This document shows, one piece after another, positions 29,161 through 37,915 of a DNA stretch of 37,915 bases (the stretch's first letter is position 1; every line of letters starts with the position of its first letter). Source of the DNA: Selaginella moellendorffii (Eukaryota; Streptophyta; Lycopodiopsida; Selaginellales; Selaginellaceae); NCBI RefSeq assembly GCF_000143415.4, contig NW_003314415.1, positions 223,407 to 261,321 on the forward strand, given 5' to 3'. Below the pieces are notes generated by a model, which was given only the letters and a program-made list of their open reading frames with translations, was not told the origin of the DNA and did no database searches. Made by a program: the position numbers and the translations under genes.

Positions 29161-29870
29161 TGTGACAAATCTCTTTAAATTTGACTTGTCATCTAGGGTT
29201 AATATTTCAATATGACATTCTATTCCAAAAACCTTTGATGTCTAGGAGTCCTACTAAAAAGGTGCTGAAGTTGTAAAAAAAGCCATGGAATACTTGCATT
29301 TGCTACCTTCATTATTGTGAAGCCATGGAAAAAATGAGGTGTTGTGATTGGGCGTGGACCATACTTGAGCTCACGTGTTGAGCTCAATTTTTAATTGTAA
29401 TTTAGTACAAACATTATAAATTTTAAAATTTTAAGGTTATGGCGAACCTAATAATTTAATAACTCTCTATATATTATATAGATAAAAATGTTCTAAAGAA
29501 CACTTTTTGTTCTAATAATTTAGATATTTACTACATGCAATGATAGGGACATTTGTTAAAACATAAAATAAAATGTTTGCAAAAAGAGTATTCTTGTCAC
29601 TTCTTTAAATTTGTACTCTATGCTTTCTGGCTAGTAAATGTTAGGTTTGTCAGAATTAAAAAATTATTAAATTTGAAATAAGATTCTATGTGAAGCCATA
29701 TAACTGTTTGAAAGAAAAAAAAATAACTGTTGATGTAAGCTTATTGTATATAAAAGAAAGACTTGGTTCTTTGTAGAATACATTCTTGAAGGGTTTGTCG
29801 TAGCATACTGTCTAGAATTTATAGATCTTCATTCACACTTTCATTTGAAAAAAGGGAAATACACCCACAA
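29161..29870. other. AT-rich stretch, no gene seen
   Basis: Very AT-rich, with TATATA runs. TATATAAAAG at about 29748-29757 could serve as a TATA box for the ORF at 29871. No other features recognised. Confidence 0.4.
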
Positions 29871-30323
29871 ATGTCTATGGGTTCTAGTGTTGGTAATTTT
29901 AACTCTCATAATCTTTCTTCCCAGGGCTTAAGGGCTAGGAGATGCAATAACTATCCCATTGCACAACATAACCAAATCACACAAGAGAATGAAAGAGAGG
30001 ATAGTGAGGATAGTGATTATGAGTTGGAGATAAATGCAATGACAAAGGGTACAACAAATTGGGTGAAAAAGAATGCCCTCTTACTTGTTTTAGAAAAGTG
30101 CAATTCTGCCACTTTCAAGAAGTGCCCCATATGTTTTCTAGCGTTTGGTGGAAACAATGGCAATGATCAGTATGATGGTATATATGCTCTTGCGACACAC
30201 TGCAACATCACGCACCCGAAAGACTACCATGAAATCTTTTTTGAGATGGTAAAGACAGAAATGGAGACACACGAGTACTATGGGCAGTATTGCGAGAAGA
30301 ATACTCGGAAGCATATAAAATGA
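29871..30323 (+). CDS. Hypothetical 150-residue protein with a possible C2H2-type zinc site
   Basis: Intact ORF from ATG 29871. Residues ~40-52 are acidic (EREDSEDSDYELE). A Lys-containing stretch follows (WVKKNALLLVLEKC), then CPIC, about 22 residues, and H-x5-H (ATHCNITHP), a spacing that could bind zinc like a BED or C2H2 finger. A TATATAAAAG motif lies ~115 bp upstream. It ends KNTRKHIK. A gypsy protease scrap follows within 80 bp. It may be a transposon-encoded protein or the start of the decayed gene further downstream. I do not recognise the family. Confidence 0.45.
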   Translation: MSMGSSVGNFNSHNLSSQGLRARRCNNYPIAQHNQITQENEREDSEDSDYELEINAMTKGTTNWVKKNALLLVLEKCNSATFKKCPICFLAFGGNNGNDQYDGIYALATHCNITHPKDYHEIFFEMVKTEMETHEYYGQYCEKNTRKHIK

Positions 30324-30399
30324 AAAGTGAAATGAAAAAGCACATTTGTATTAATTATATAAAGTATAATAAGTTTTATTGATAGAGAATAAACATATA

Positions 30400-30560
30400 T
30401 TAGCCCTAGTGAAAGATTTGGATTTGGCTGGGCAATGGATCAAGAATTGTGCATTGGATGGAGGTAGTGGGGTGAATATTATTTCTAACGAGATGGCATA
30501 TTGACTTGACTTAGGAGTGCCAATTCCAGTTCCTTTTCATATTTGTATGCAAGTAACTTG
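30400..30560 (+). mobile_element. Gypsy aspartic protease fragment
   Basis: LALVKDLDLAGQWIKNCAL then DGGSGVNIIS matches the active-site loop of plant gypsy proteases (D-G-G-S-x-V-N-I-I). The frame stops at about 30503. Only this piece of the element is recognisable before the hairpin array. Confidence 0.65.
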
Positions 30561-30571
30561 CGCCTCATGGC

Positions 30572-31125
30572 TACTTTGCACTGGAATGATTGGTTTGGCA
30601 GTGAACTGATCTTCCCAACACACCAGATTCTAGGTTTTTTATTTATTTCTTGTCGTTCCATTGGCATTGAGAAGATCAATTCAACGACGAACCAATCTTC
30701 TCAGCACATCAGATTCTGGGTTTTTTTTGTTTCTTGTCATTAGCACTAAGAAGATGGGTTCAGTGACAAATTGATCTTCCCAATGTCAAAGGAACTTCTT
30801 CTTTTTTTCTTTTTTTTGTTCCCTTAGCATTGAGAAGATCGATTCAGCGATGAACCGATCTTCCTAGTGCCAAGGGAAGTACTTCTTTTTTCCTTTTATT
30901 TGTTCCCTTGGCACTAAAAAAATTGGTTTGCCGACGAACTGATCTTCCTAGTGCCAAGGGAACTGCTTTTCTTCTTTTTTTGTTCCCTTGGCGTTGAGAA
31001 GATTGGTTTGGTGACGAATCAATCTTTCAGCGCCAAGGGAATTGCATCTTTTCTTCTTTTATTTGTTCTTTTGGCATTGAGAAGAATTGTTTGGTGATGA
31101 ACCAATCTTCCTAGTGCCAAGTGAA
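30572..31125. repeat. Tandem array of seven ~82-bp hairpin-forming repeats
   Basis: Units start near 30572, 30656, 30737, 30819, 30903, 30983 and 31066. Each has a foldable core of ~60 nt and a T/C-rich spacer of ~20-25 nt. Consensus left arm TTCCCTTGGCATTGAGAAG, short loop region GGTGACGAA, right arm CTTCCTAGTGCCAAGGGAA. The fifth unit has a perfect 14-bp outer stem (30903-30916 with 30949-30962); the sixth pairs ~22 bp with one mismatch and one bulge. The first two units are the most diverged. The pattern resembles tandem pre-miRNA-like foldbacks or an expanded small foldback element. No open frame spans it. Confidence 0.85.
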
Positions 31126-31189
31126 TTACTTCATGGTTTTTTTAATGTTTACTCAAGTTTATTTGTCATTTTCATGTAGATATATAAAT

Positions 31190-34100
31190 CGTGCCACAAT
31201 AAAAGAAGCATGCTGGTCAACCCTAATGGACTTGTTCTTCAGGAAAACGACTAGATCGTTATGCTAGATTCACTAGGGACACCTCACAAGTTCAAAGCGC
31301 TGCTTTGGAGGAAGACCATGGTGGGAGTAGTGGTGTCCAGATCTAAGTAATGGTTGATCTTGATATAGGTGTTAGCATGCAAGAGCCAGATGGTTCTAGA
31401 GAGCGTGGAAATGCAAAAGCTAGCTATAGCACAGGAGAAGCTATTGGTGGTAGTGCCATAGGTGGTGGGGCAGAACTTGGTGGCAGAAATGAGGCACCTG
31501 GTGCTATAGGTGGTGGGGCAGATCTTGGTGGTGGAAATGGCAGACATGCTGCTGCTCTTGAAGGTCACAGAAATGAGGTAGTAACTATGCTAGAGGCTAA
31601 CATGATCTTGAATGAGTGAGTACGCAAGACTATTGTCCAGGCTCAAGAATGAACTATCAGCAAGGTGTTAGGTGAAATGGCTTGGAAAGGATCCCAACAT
31701 CTTTAGATTCCACTTTGCCATCTTAAGTAGAGTCATTGGGTGCACTTAGCATACGACCTCAACATAGCTATTTATATCTCTTTCACAGAGGTTGGATTTG
31801 GGCACACTACTGGATTATTTATTGTGTCATCATCATTCCCCGGAACAAATCGCATAGACATAGTTACTCACGAGATCAAGTAGACTTGAGATCAAATATG
31901 GTAAAGGAAATCTCAGAAGTTTGATACTTTGATGTTTGTAGGCCGGATATTCTTCATTATTGATGGAAACCACCGGTGGCTAGTGTTTTGGAGGTGTATC
32001 CAAGAGAAGTTCTAGGATGATGATGAGCAACATATTTGTGTTCTAGTGACACTTGTGGAGCTATAGGATCAAAACCAAGCTATGAGGCTCAACTTGGCAT
32101 GTCACAAAATCAATATGTAAGAATCATTTACTAGTAACCTTTGTTCTCACCAACTATGTTACGGGCTTAATCAGTTTGCTTTCCAAGCACATACCTTGGT
32201 CCATGATATCGAGCACCTTCGATATGTTGGCATGCTTTATCTCAAGGAAATCCAGATGCTATATAGTCGTGAGGTTATAGAAGCAGTTCAAGCAAAGCTT
32301 GTAGCATGTAAAGGCCAAGAGTTGCTTACTTGGTATTAGGTGCCTATGGATTTTTTGGTTGCAGTTTGGGCAAAGGTATCCTTTTCTTACATGAACTTGT
32401 GTTTTCTACTCACAAGTTTTCCTTTTAGCCAATTATCAAAGTGGAGCAAAACTCATATTTGAAGATTATGCAAGTGATGGATGAGGTGCAAAAGAACCTT
32501 AAACTGCGACAAATTGAGCAGCGCATTTTGAACTCAAAGAAATCAAAGGTGAAAAAGCTACTTTGATTGCAAACATTTAACGCGATAAAGATTGGTTGGA
32601 TTGCATTGCAAAGATATGCTCTCGTGGCAGTAAGTTAATCCCTTTTATCTTTCTGATTCCACTTTGAAATCCTTGTCTTTGCAGGAAATGGTAAAGCACC
32701 TGAAGAATTGATCTATAACATTGCAAAAAGCAAGCTTTCTTTCAACGAACAAACCTCTTGCTTGGAGCTCCTCAACACTTAGCATCATAACAATGATAAG
32801 AGGTTGGAGAGTAAATTTGAGAATGTGATGAAGGAGAAGCTCTATATCATTCAGAGTATTGCGGCTACTAAGGAGCTCCTTCAAGTATGGGATACAAAGT
32901 TCCTTACTAGTGCCTGCACTGGAATAACACTTCTAGAATAACACTTCTAGAATATTTTGAGCTTCCCTTCAAGAGCTTGGGGATGGATAGCTTCCTGATG
33001 GCAGCTCAAGCTCTATGGATTTCAAGAACTAGCCGGGCCAACCATTTTTCTCGTGCCACATGGCATATAGGTATATTGCAAGAAACTGACTTGTTTATTT
33101 AATTATGGCTTATGTAAGTATTTAAATCATTGCCTAGGTGCTCTAGTGTACATAGCAAGTGTTTTTCTCAAGCTCTTAATTGGTGGGAAGAAACTTGGTA
33201 TGTATGAGCCAGAGTTCCATTGTTCCACTGCAGAGGAGCAAGAACTTTGTCCATGGTACTTGGAGTTGTGGAAGTAAATGCCATCATCACCTTTTGAGCT
33301 TGATCTCTACCTCAAGTGTCATTTAGGTTTGATGAGTAAAATTTCTTAATAGTAACTTATGTTTCTACTTTATTGTAAAGGCACTTTTGGAGGGAGTGGA
33401 GATGCCTCAAGATAAGGATGAGATTCATATTAAGCAGACTAAAGATGAATGAGTGGAGAACCCAACTGTAAACTCTCTTGCCCCATCTCATCCTATAGCA
33501 GTTGCTCATTCCCCAGATCCTACTACTGCTGCTTGTCCAGCCTTGACTGCTCGAAATGTACAAAGGCAACTCCATAGTGAGGGCGTCCAAAAGAGTAAGA
33601 ACTTGATTTCCAATGACCTTGCTTATTGTAATTTGGTTGTAGATGTTAGAGAAACCAGCCAACACTCTATACGTTGATGTACAAATGCATTCTTTCCATC
33701 CCTCCCTATTGTTACAGAGGATGACCTTCAAGAGTTATCTTCATCGGCTTCACATAAACAGGTATGAAAAAAAACATGTATTAACTTTAATATTTCCTGG
33801 TTTTGAACACTATTCATCACCCTCTTTCTCCTACGGGAAGTGTTGGCAATATGGAAATAGTTATTAGGGACTACTTTCAGCTTTCCAACAACATGAGCCA
33901 AGAGTCTTTTATGTTCTATCGATGGATGCGAGGATTGGGAATGAACAATGCTTTCGGCATTAACCTCGCATTTTTTGACTTTCCTGATGGGTTACCACCT
34001 TTACAAGGTGACACTCCATCCTGGAACATCCTTCGACCGGACCATATTTCTCAAGTGGTGGATGTGACATCCAAGGTGTTGCGATACGAAAGCATTATGC

Positions 34101-34850
34101 TAGTCATTCTTCTCTGTTCTTTATTTTTGGGAGGTCTTCTTGCAACGATGGCGGAGAATGATGACTCTAGATTGGTTGAGTTTGCATCAAGCTGCCTACT
34201 CTCAAACATCCCGGTCAAAACAAAAGGAGTAGGTGGCCAAATCCAAAAGGTTTGCATTTCCTTATTTTTCATATCTTAAATTAATTGCTTCTTTTCATTG
34301 TAGGTTTTAGCATGGAACTACCATGCTCTCTACCACTACTTTTGCCATCACAGTATTACACGAGCTGATGAGTGTGCAGGTTTGGCATTGCCAAGATATG
34401 ATAACTCAACAGATATCATCCTGAATGTCATCGACAAGGACCATCATATAGAGTTCCTTGGCTATCGACACTGTTCACCAAAGGCTATGCAAATCCTCTT
34501 AGAGTTGTTTTGTCCTCCTAAGGGGATTGTGCTTGATGCTACAACAAGTTTTGATTCAATGGTGCTAGTGGCTAAAGAGATTGGGCATGCAGTTTTTGCA
34601 CTAGAGAAGGAGAGTGCATTTGAAGGTGTTCTTGGGACATTTCATAACAAGTGATAATAAAGTATAAATTTCTCATTATAGTAATTCCATCATGGTTGTG
34701 TATATTAGGTGGATCGATGATATGGGCTATAATTTGCCATGTTATGCAAAAGTAATGGCACAAGCTCATATACAACAAGAGCCCATAGTTAGAGAGTATA
34801 ATATTATATGAACTCCTCCTTTTGTGGATGTGGATGCCGAGGAAGACTAA
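31190..34850 (+). pseudogene. Decayed multi-exon gene with a ParB-like DGNHR motif and an N6/N4 DNA methyltransferase-like C-terminus
   Basis: Reading exons with plausible GT...AG introns: a Gly-rich N part (31350-31619, GGGAELGGRNEAPGAIGGG); an exon after TTTGTAG (31942) giving RIFFIIDGNHRWLVFWRCIQ, then ICVLVTLVEL and RLNLACHKIN, the layout of ParB/sulfiredoxin-type domains; helical Lys-rich exons (32430-32570, 32690-32890); 33885-34248 with SWNILRPDHISQVVDVTSKV, in the place of the methylase DPPW motif; and 34300-34654 with SPKAMQILLELFCPPKGIVL then DATTSFDS, matching motif I (D-P-F-x-G-S-G) of beta-class methylases. A last exon ends VDVDAEED at ~34848. Many in-frame TAG/TAA stops and degraded motifs indicate a pseudogene. 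ParB-methylase fusions are known in bacteria and phages; a spliced plant version is inferred here. Confidence 0.5.
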
Positions 34851-35160
34851 GTTTAGTTTTTTTTTAAGTCGAGTTTTTTAGTGGTAATATAAAGTTTCTT
34901 CTTTGACTTAGGTTTTGAATAGAATTGTTGGTTCGTCCCAAACCAATCATTTAAACATCAACTTTTGTATTTAATGGACTATATTGACTTTCATTGACTT
35001 GAGCTTAGCTCAAAAACTACCCAGTCCTTACCATATCACCCCTCCTATCCTACATAACTTTAAAATAAGATATTTCAAAGCCTAATGATCCAAATAAAAA
35101 ATAGACTCCTTTCCCAGTAGATAGTGATGATATTGATGCATAGTGAAGATCATTCCAAAT
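34851..35160. other. AT-rich stretch, no gene seen
   Basis: Contains GAATTGTTGGTTCGTCCCAA and T-rich runs. Nothing recognisable between the decayed methylase gene and the inverted G1 fragment. Confidence 0.4.
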
Positions 35161-37200
35161 CCTTCATGCTCTGTGCTGAACTGCTATTAAGAGCTGCTAG
35201 CTATCATAATTAAGAGGATGATCCCATTCATCCTCTGTAGGTTGGCATAAAACCAAGCCAATTGCCACTGCTAAAGCATCCGCATGAATATGAAAATCTT
35301 GGGACTAATCTAGCATCTTCAAAATTGGAGCTGTGACCAGAGCCTACTTCAACACCTTAAAAGCTTGCTATCGGTAGCCTATCCACTCATACTTTACATC
35401 TTTGAGCAACAGCTCTGTCAAAGCTAAAGCTTTTTCCACATAACTTTACATAAATCTGTAATGATAGTTTTCATTTTTTATAGCAATAGACGTACACATG
35501 CATGTATACGGGATGAGATGAACTTATTGTGCATGTGGGTCCTAGGTATGGATTGTTTATAGCACAATTATACCAAGTGCAAAAGAGAAGAAATTAAAAA
35601 AGCTATAAGGAAAAAAATCTAGACAATGCAAAAGCTAAATTTAAACTAAAATCCTAAATCCAAGCACTCTTGAGGGACAATCAAAATTTCACCAATTGCA
35701 ATTGCCTGATATCCACTAGAGTTGGTAGTGCTTGTATCAACCTAGGATCAATAACTAAACCATCCTGTGAAACAATCTGACCTAATAATACTTCAAAACT
35801 ACACTTAAAAGGATGTAATGAGATCTTGAATTGCCTATACCTATTAAAACATAAAGCTAGTTTTTCCAAGTATTGTCATTGATCTGTAAATATGCTGAAA
35901 TCATCCAGAAATACCTCTATAAAATCCTGTATATATGGCTGAAAAGCTATTATGACTACTCTTTGAAATGTCATTGGAGCATTGGATAGGCCAAAAGGCC
36001 AACCCTATATGCATAACACCCCCACTCCATCACAAAAATGGTCTTTAGTTGGTCCTCTACTATTTGCACTTGACTATAACCACTGAAGCCATCCAGGAAA
36101 GAATAGAGCTTATGCCTTGCCACTAAATACAACATTGTATCAGTAAATGGCAACAAAAAACCATCCTTAAAAACCATTGTTGATTTATTCAACTTTCTAT
36201 AATTTACATAGACCCTAAGCTGTCCACACTTCTTCTTGACAATGACAATAGGAGAAAGCCACTTATTGATTTCCACCTCGAAATTAATCCCAGTTGCAAC
36301 AGCTTCTTTATCTCCTCTTGCCTTGCTCTTGAATAATGTGGATTGGTCCTGTAAAGCCTTTGATGAACAAGAATAACTCCAAGAATCAAAGGAATTTGAT
36401 AGATAACCAGCATAGGATCAATGTCTTGCATATCTTCATATTTCCATATATATACTTGTATAGTAACTTCATAAATTCTCTCCTTCCAACTTTGCTCTTA
36501 TCTTCACTAGTCGAGACTCTTCCACAATTCCAAGGTCCAAATCCACTAGCACTAGAGACTTGATAAACCTATTTGCCTTCCCTGCATGTATAGTTGGTTC
36601 CTCACAAATTCCATGGTTTTTCTGCCCCTAAAAATGCTTTGGATACTCAAGCAACTTCTCCTCATCTGTTGGCTCTGAAAACTCAACCTTAACCATGCTA
36701 TAATTTATATCACCTCTTTACAACCAAAGCTTTAGATGATCACTGGTAGTATCACACTCAAAAGGTGGCAAAATGAGATCACCATAAGTTGGTAAGGAAG
36801 AATATTGTACCCAAGCTACTTCCTCATTTTCCTTGCTAGAACTTGAGATATTTGAAATACTATCCTCGACCTCATCACTTCCAAAAGTAGTATCACTACT
36901 ATCATCCTTATCATCAAGTTCTTTATCCTCAAATCATGCTGATTTTGGAACTCCGACATGAACACTCACTCGGACTTTCCTCTTGACATTTCCATCAGTT
37001 ATCTACATCAATCCTCTTTACTAGTAACTCATAGCATTATCTTGTATTAACCATGGCCGGCCTAGAAGAAGCAGATAAGTCAACTCGCCCATACTCATTT
37101 AGAAAACCACAAAATCTACACAAAATTGGATCTCTACTATCACCACCTGAATTCTTGTGAGCACACTTGGTGGCTTGACTCTCCTTTGATCTGCCGAGCT
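35161..37200 (-). mobile_element. Decayed Ty3/gypsy fragment (family G1, copy b), inverted relative to 1-1588
   Basis: Minus strand from about 37110: LTYLLLLGRPWL (end of protease), an acidic linker (KELDDKDDSSDTTFGSDE), and then the region aligning to 1-1588: EINKWLSPIVIVKKKCGQLR, FLDGFSGYSQV, IVSQDGLVIDPR. The non-coding insert is shared. RNase H follows (HIHADALAVAIGLVL near 35265), which is absent from copy a. Homology with copy a covers about 1.55 kb. Stops and frame shifts are frequent. No LTRs seen. Confidence 0.87.
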
Positions 37201-37500
37201 AGGAGCAAAAGATAGGGAGATGGAAAAGCAGCAAAGAGAGGCATATCTTGATTGAGGAGTGTCTTTTTAGTGTTTTGAAGAGCATCTAGCGTTCCAATTG
37301 AGAAGCATCTTAAAGTATTCAAGCTTTCTTGCTAAAACCCTAGCAGTAAAACCCTAAAAATTAACAGTCATGATCAATGGTCACAATCAATGGTTACGAT
37401 CAATTTTTTAACAGTACTTTGGATATATTTATTGGACAAATCCACTATGAACATAGATTTCATGTGTTCTTTCCAAGGAGACAATCATTCAATGCTTTAG
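37201..37500. other. Intergenic, no gene seen
   Basis: Includes short repeats of GATCAATGGT / CAATCAATGGT near 37372-37400. A 137-codon ORF starting at 37377 crosses the 100-bp palindrome and a repeat and is not considered real. Confidence 0.45.
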
Positions 37501-37640
37501 ATATTAATTGTATAATTGATTGTGAAAGGAATAATACTATTGAAATAAATGGGGTTATGAGTGAGAGGCACCAATTAATCACAAGAGTTGTAGCATTAAT
37601 TGCTTGTTCTCCCTCTCATCTCCATGTTCTTTTCCCTTCA
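37501..37640. repeat. Direct repeat unit 1 (140 bp, 275-bp period)
   Basis: ATATTAATTGTATAATTGAT... to TTTTCCCTTCA. It aligns without gaps to 37776-37915 with scattered, mostly transition, differences. The second copy runs to the window edge, so more units may follow. Confidence 0.9.
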
Positions 37641-37643
37641 AAA

Positions 37644-37743
37644 GAGTTTCATTCTTTTGTGATAAGTGAGAGAGATTCAAGCTCGAAAAGGTTAACCTTT
37701 TTAGGCTTGAGTCTCTCTCACTTATCACAAGAGAATAAAACTC
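37644..37743. repeat. 100-bp near-perfect palindrome with no loop
   Basis: Centre GGTTAACC between 37693 and 37694. Left arm (37644-37693) begins GAGTTTCATTC; the reverse complement of the right arm (37694-37743) begins GAGTTTTATTC. By eye 44 of 50 positions match, and all six differences are C/T or G/A transitions. It contains TGATAAGTGAGAGAGA in both arms. It lies between the two direct repeats. Confidence 0.92.
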
Positions 37744-37775
37744 TAGAGATATATCAGAATGTTAAAGAGCTACCC

Positions 37776-37915
37776 ATATTAATTGTATAATTGATTGTGA
37801 GAGGAATAATACTGTTGAATTGAATGGGGTTATGAGCGAGAAGCACCGATTAATCACGAGAATTGTAACATTAATTGTTTGTTCTCCCTCTCATCTCCAT
37901 GTTCTTTTCCCTTCA
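37776..37915. repeat. Direct repeat unit 2 (to window edge)
   Basis: Gap-free match to 37501-37640, offset 275 bp. It stops at the same base as unit 1's end only because the window ends there. Confidence 0.9.

Noticed and set aside
30572-31125. CRISPR-like array
   Set aside because: Repeats are regularly spaced, but the conserved part is a long hairpin, the spacers are low-complexity pyrimidine tracts, and the context is plant nuclear DNA.
37377-37790. 137-codon ORF at the right edge
   Set aside because: It crosses the 100-bp palindrome and enters the second direct repeat, so its open frame is not evidence of a gene.

Overview
This window looks like nuclear DNA of a land plant, most likely a lycophyte such as Selaginella. 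That assignment is an inference. It rests on plant receptor-kinase architecture, spliceosomal introns with GT...AG borders, plant-type Ty3/gypsy pol remnants with initiator-Met primer sites, and GC-rich genes set in AT-rich repeats. It is mostly nested, decayed LTR retrotransposons around one small gene island.

Layout. 1-1588: fragment of a Ty3/gypsy pol (family G1, + strand), with an inverted second copy at 35161-37200. 1589-2085 and 7117-7516: an LTR-like repeat (family X) split by a full-length 5-kb chromodomain-bearing gypsy element (2086-7116). This has very short 112/108-bp LTRs, primer site, polypurine tract and target duplication, but many stops. 7517-9628: a second gypsy pol remnant (- strand) fused directly to the end of a receptor kinase gene. 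9590-17933: the gene island. 18141-19007: a decayed, intron-containing DNA topoisomerase I gene end. 19130-21840: two further gypsy fragments. 22949-28965: a complete but dead gypsy element (- strand) with LTRs and TATGC duplications, itself interrupted by a family X insertion (25293-26426). 29871-34850: an odd region with a small zinc-finger-like ORF, a tandem array of seven ~82-bp hairpin repeats, and a decayed multi-exon gene that combines a DGNHR (ParB-like) motif with an N6/N4 DNA-methyltransferase-like end. 37501-37915: 275-bp-period repeats around a 100-bp loopless palindrome.

The gene island. One intact gene (12503-14299) encodes a receptor kinase whose ectodomain looks like kiwellin, a secreted double-psi beta-barrel defence protein, followed by one membrane helix and a non-RD kinase. 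Two related kiwellin-kinase copies lie outside it in inverted orientation: one (9590-11353, -) has lost its 3' end to a retroelement junction, the other (15806-17933, +) is broken by frameshifts, an in-frame kinase deletion and a 274-bp insertion with 17-bp target duplications. An intact gene on the other strand (14673-15290) encodes a secreted protein resembling the 3D/MltA double-psi beta-barrel family. Between these lie shredded copies of the first exons and promoters of both genes, including an internally deleted mini-copy and an A/B chimera. The island is therefore an actively rearranging cluster of cell-surface and apoplastic beta-barrel proteins, possibly for sensing or defence (inference).
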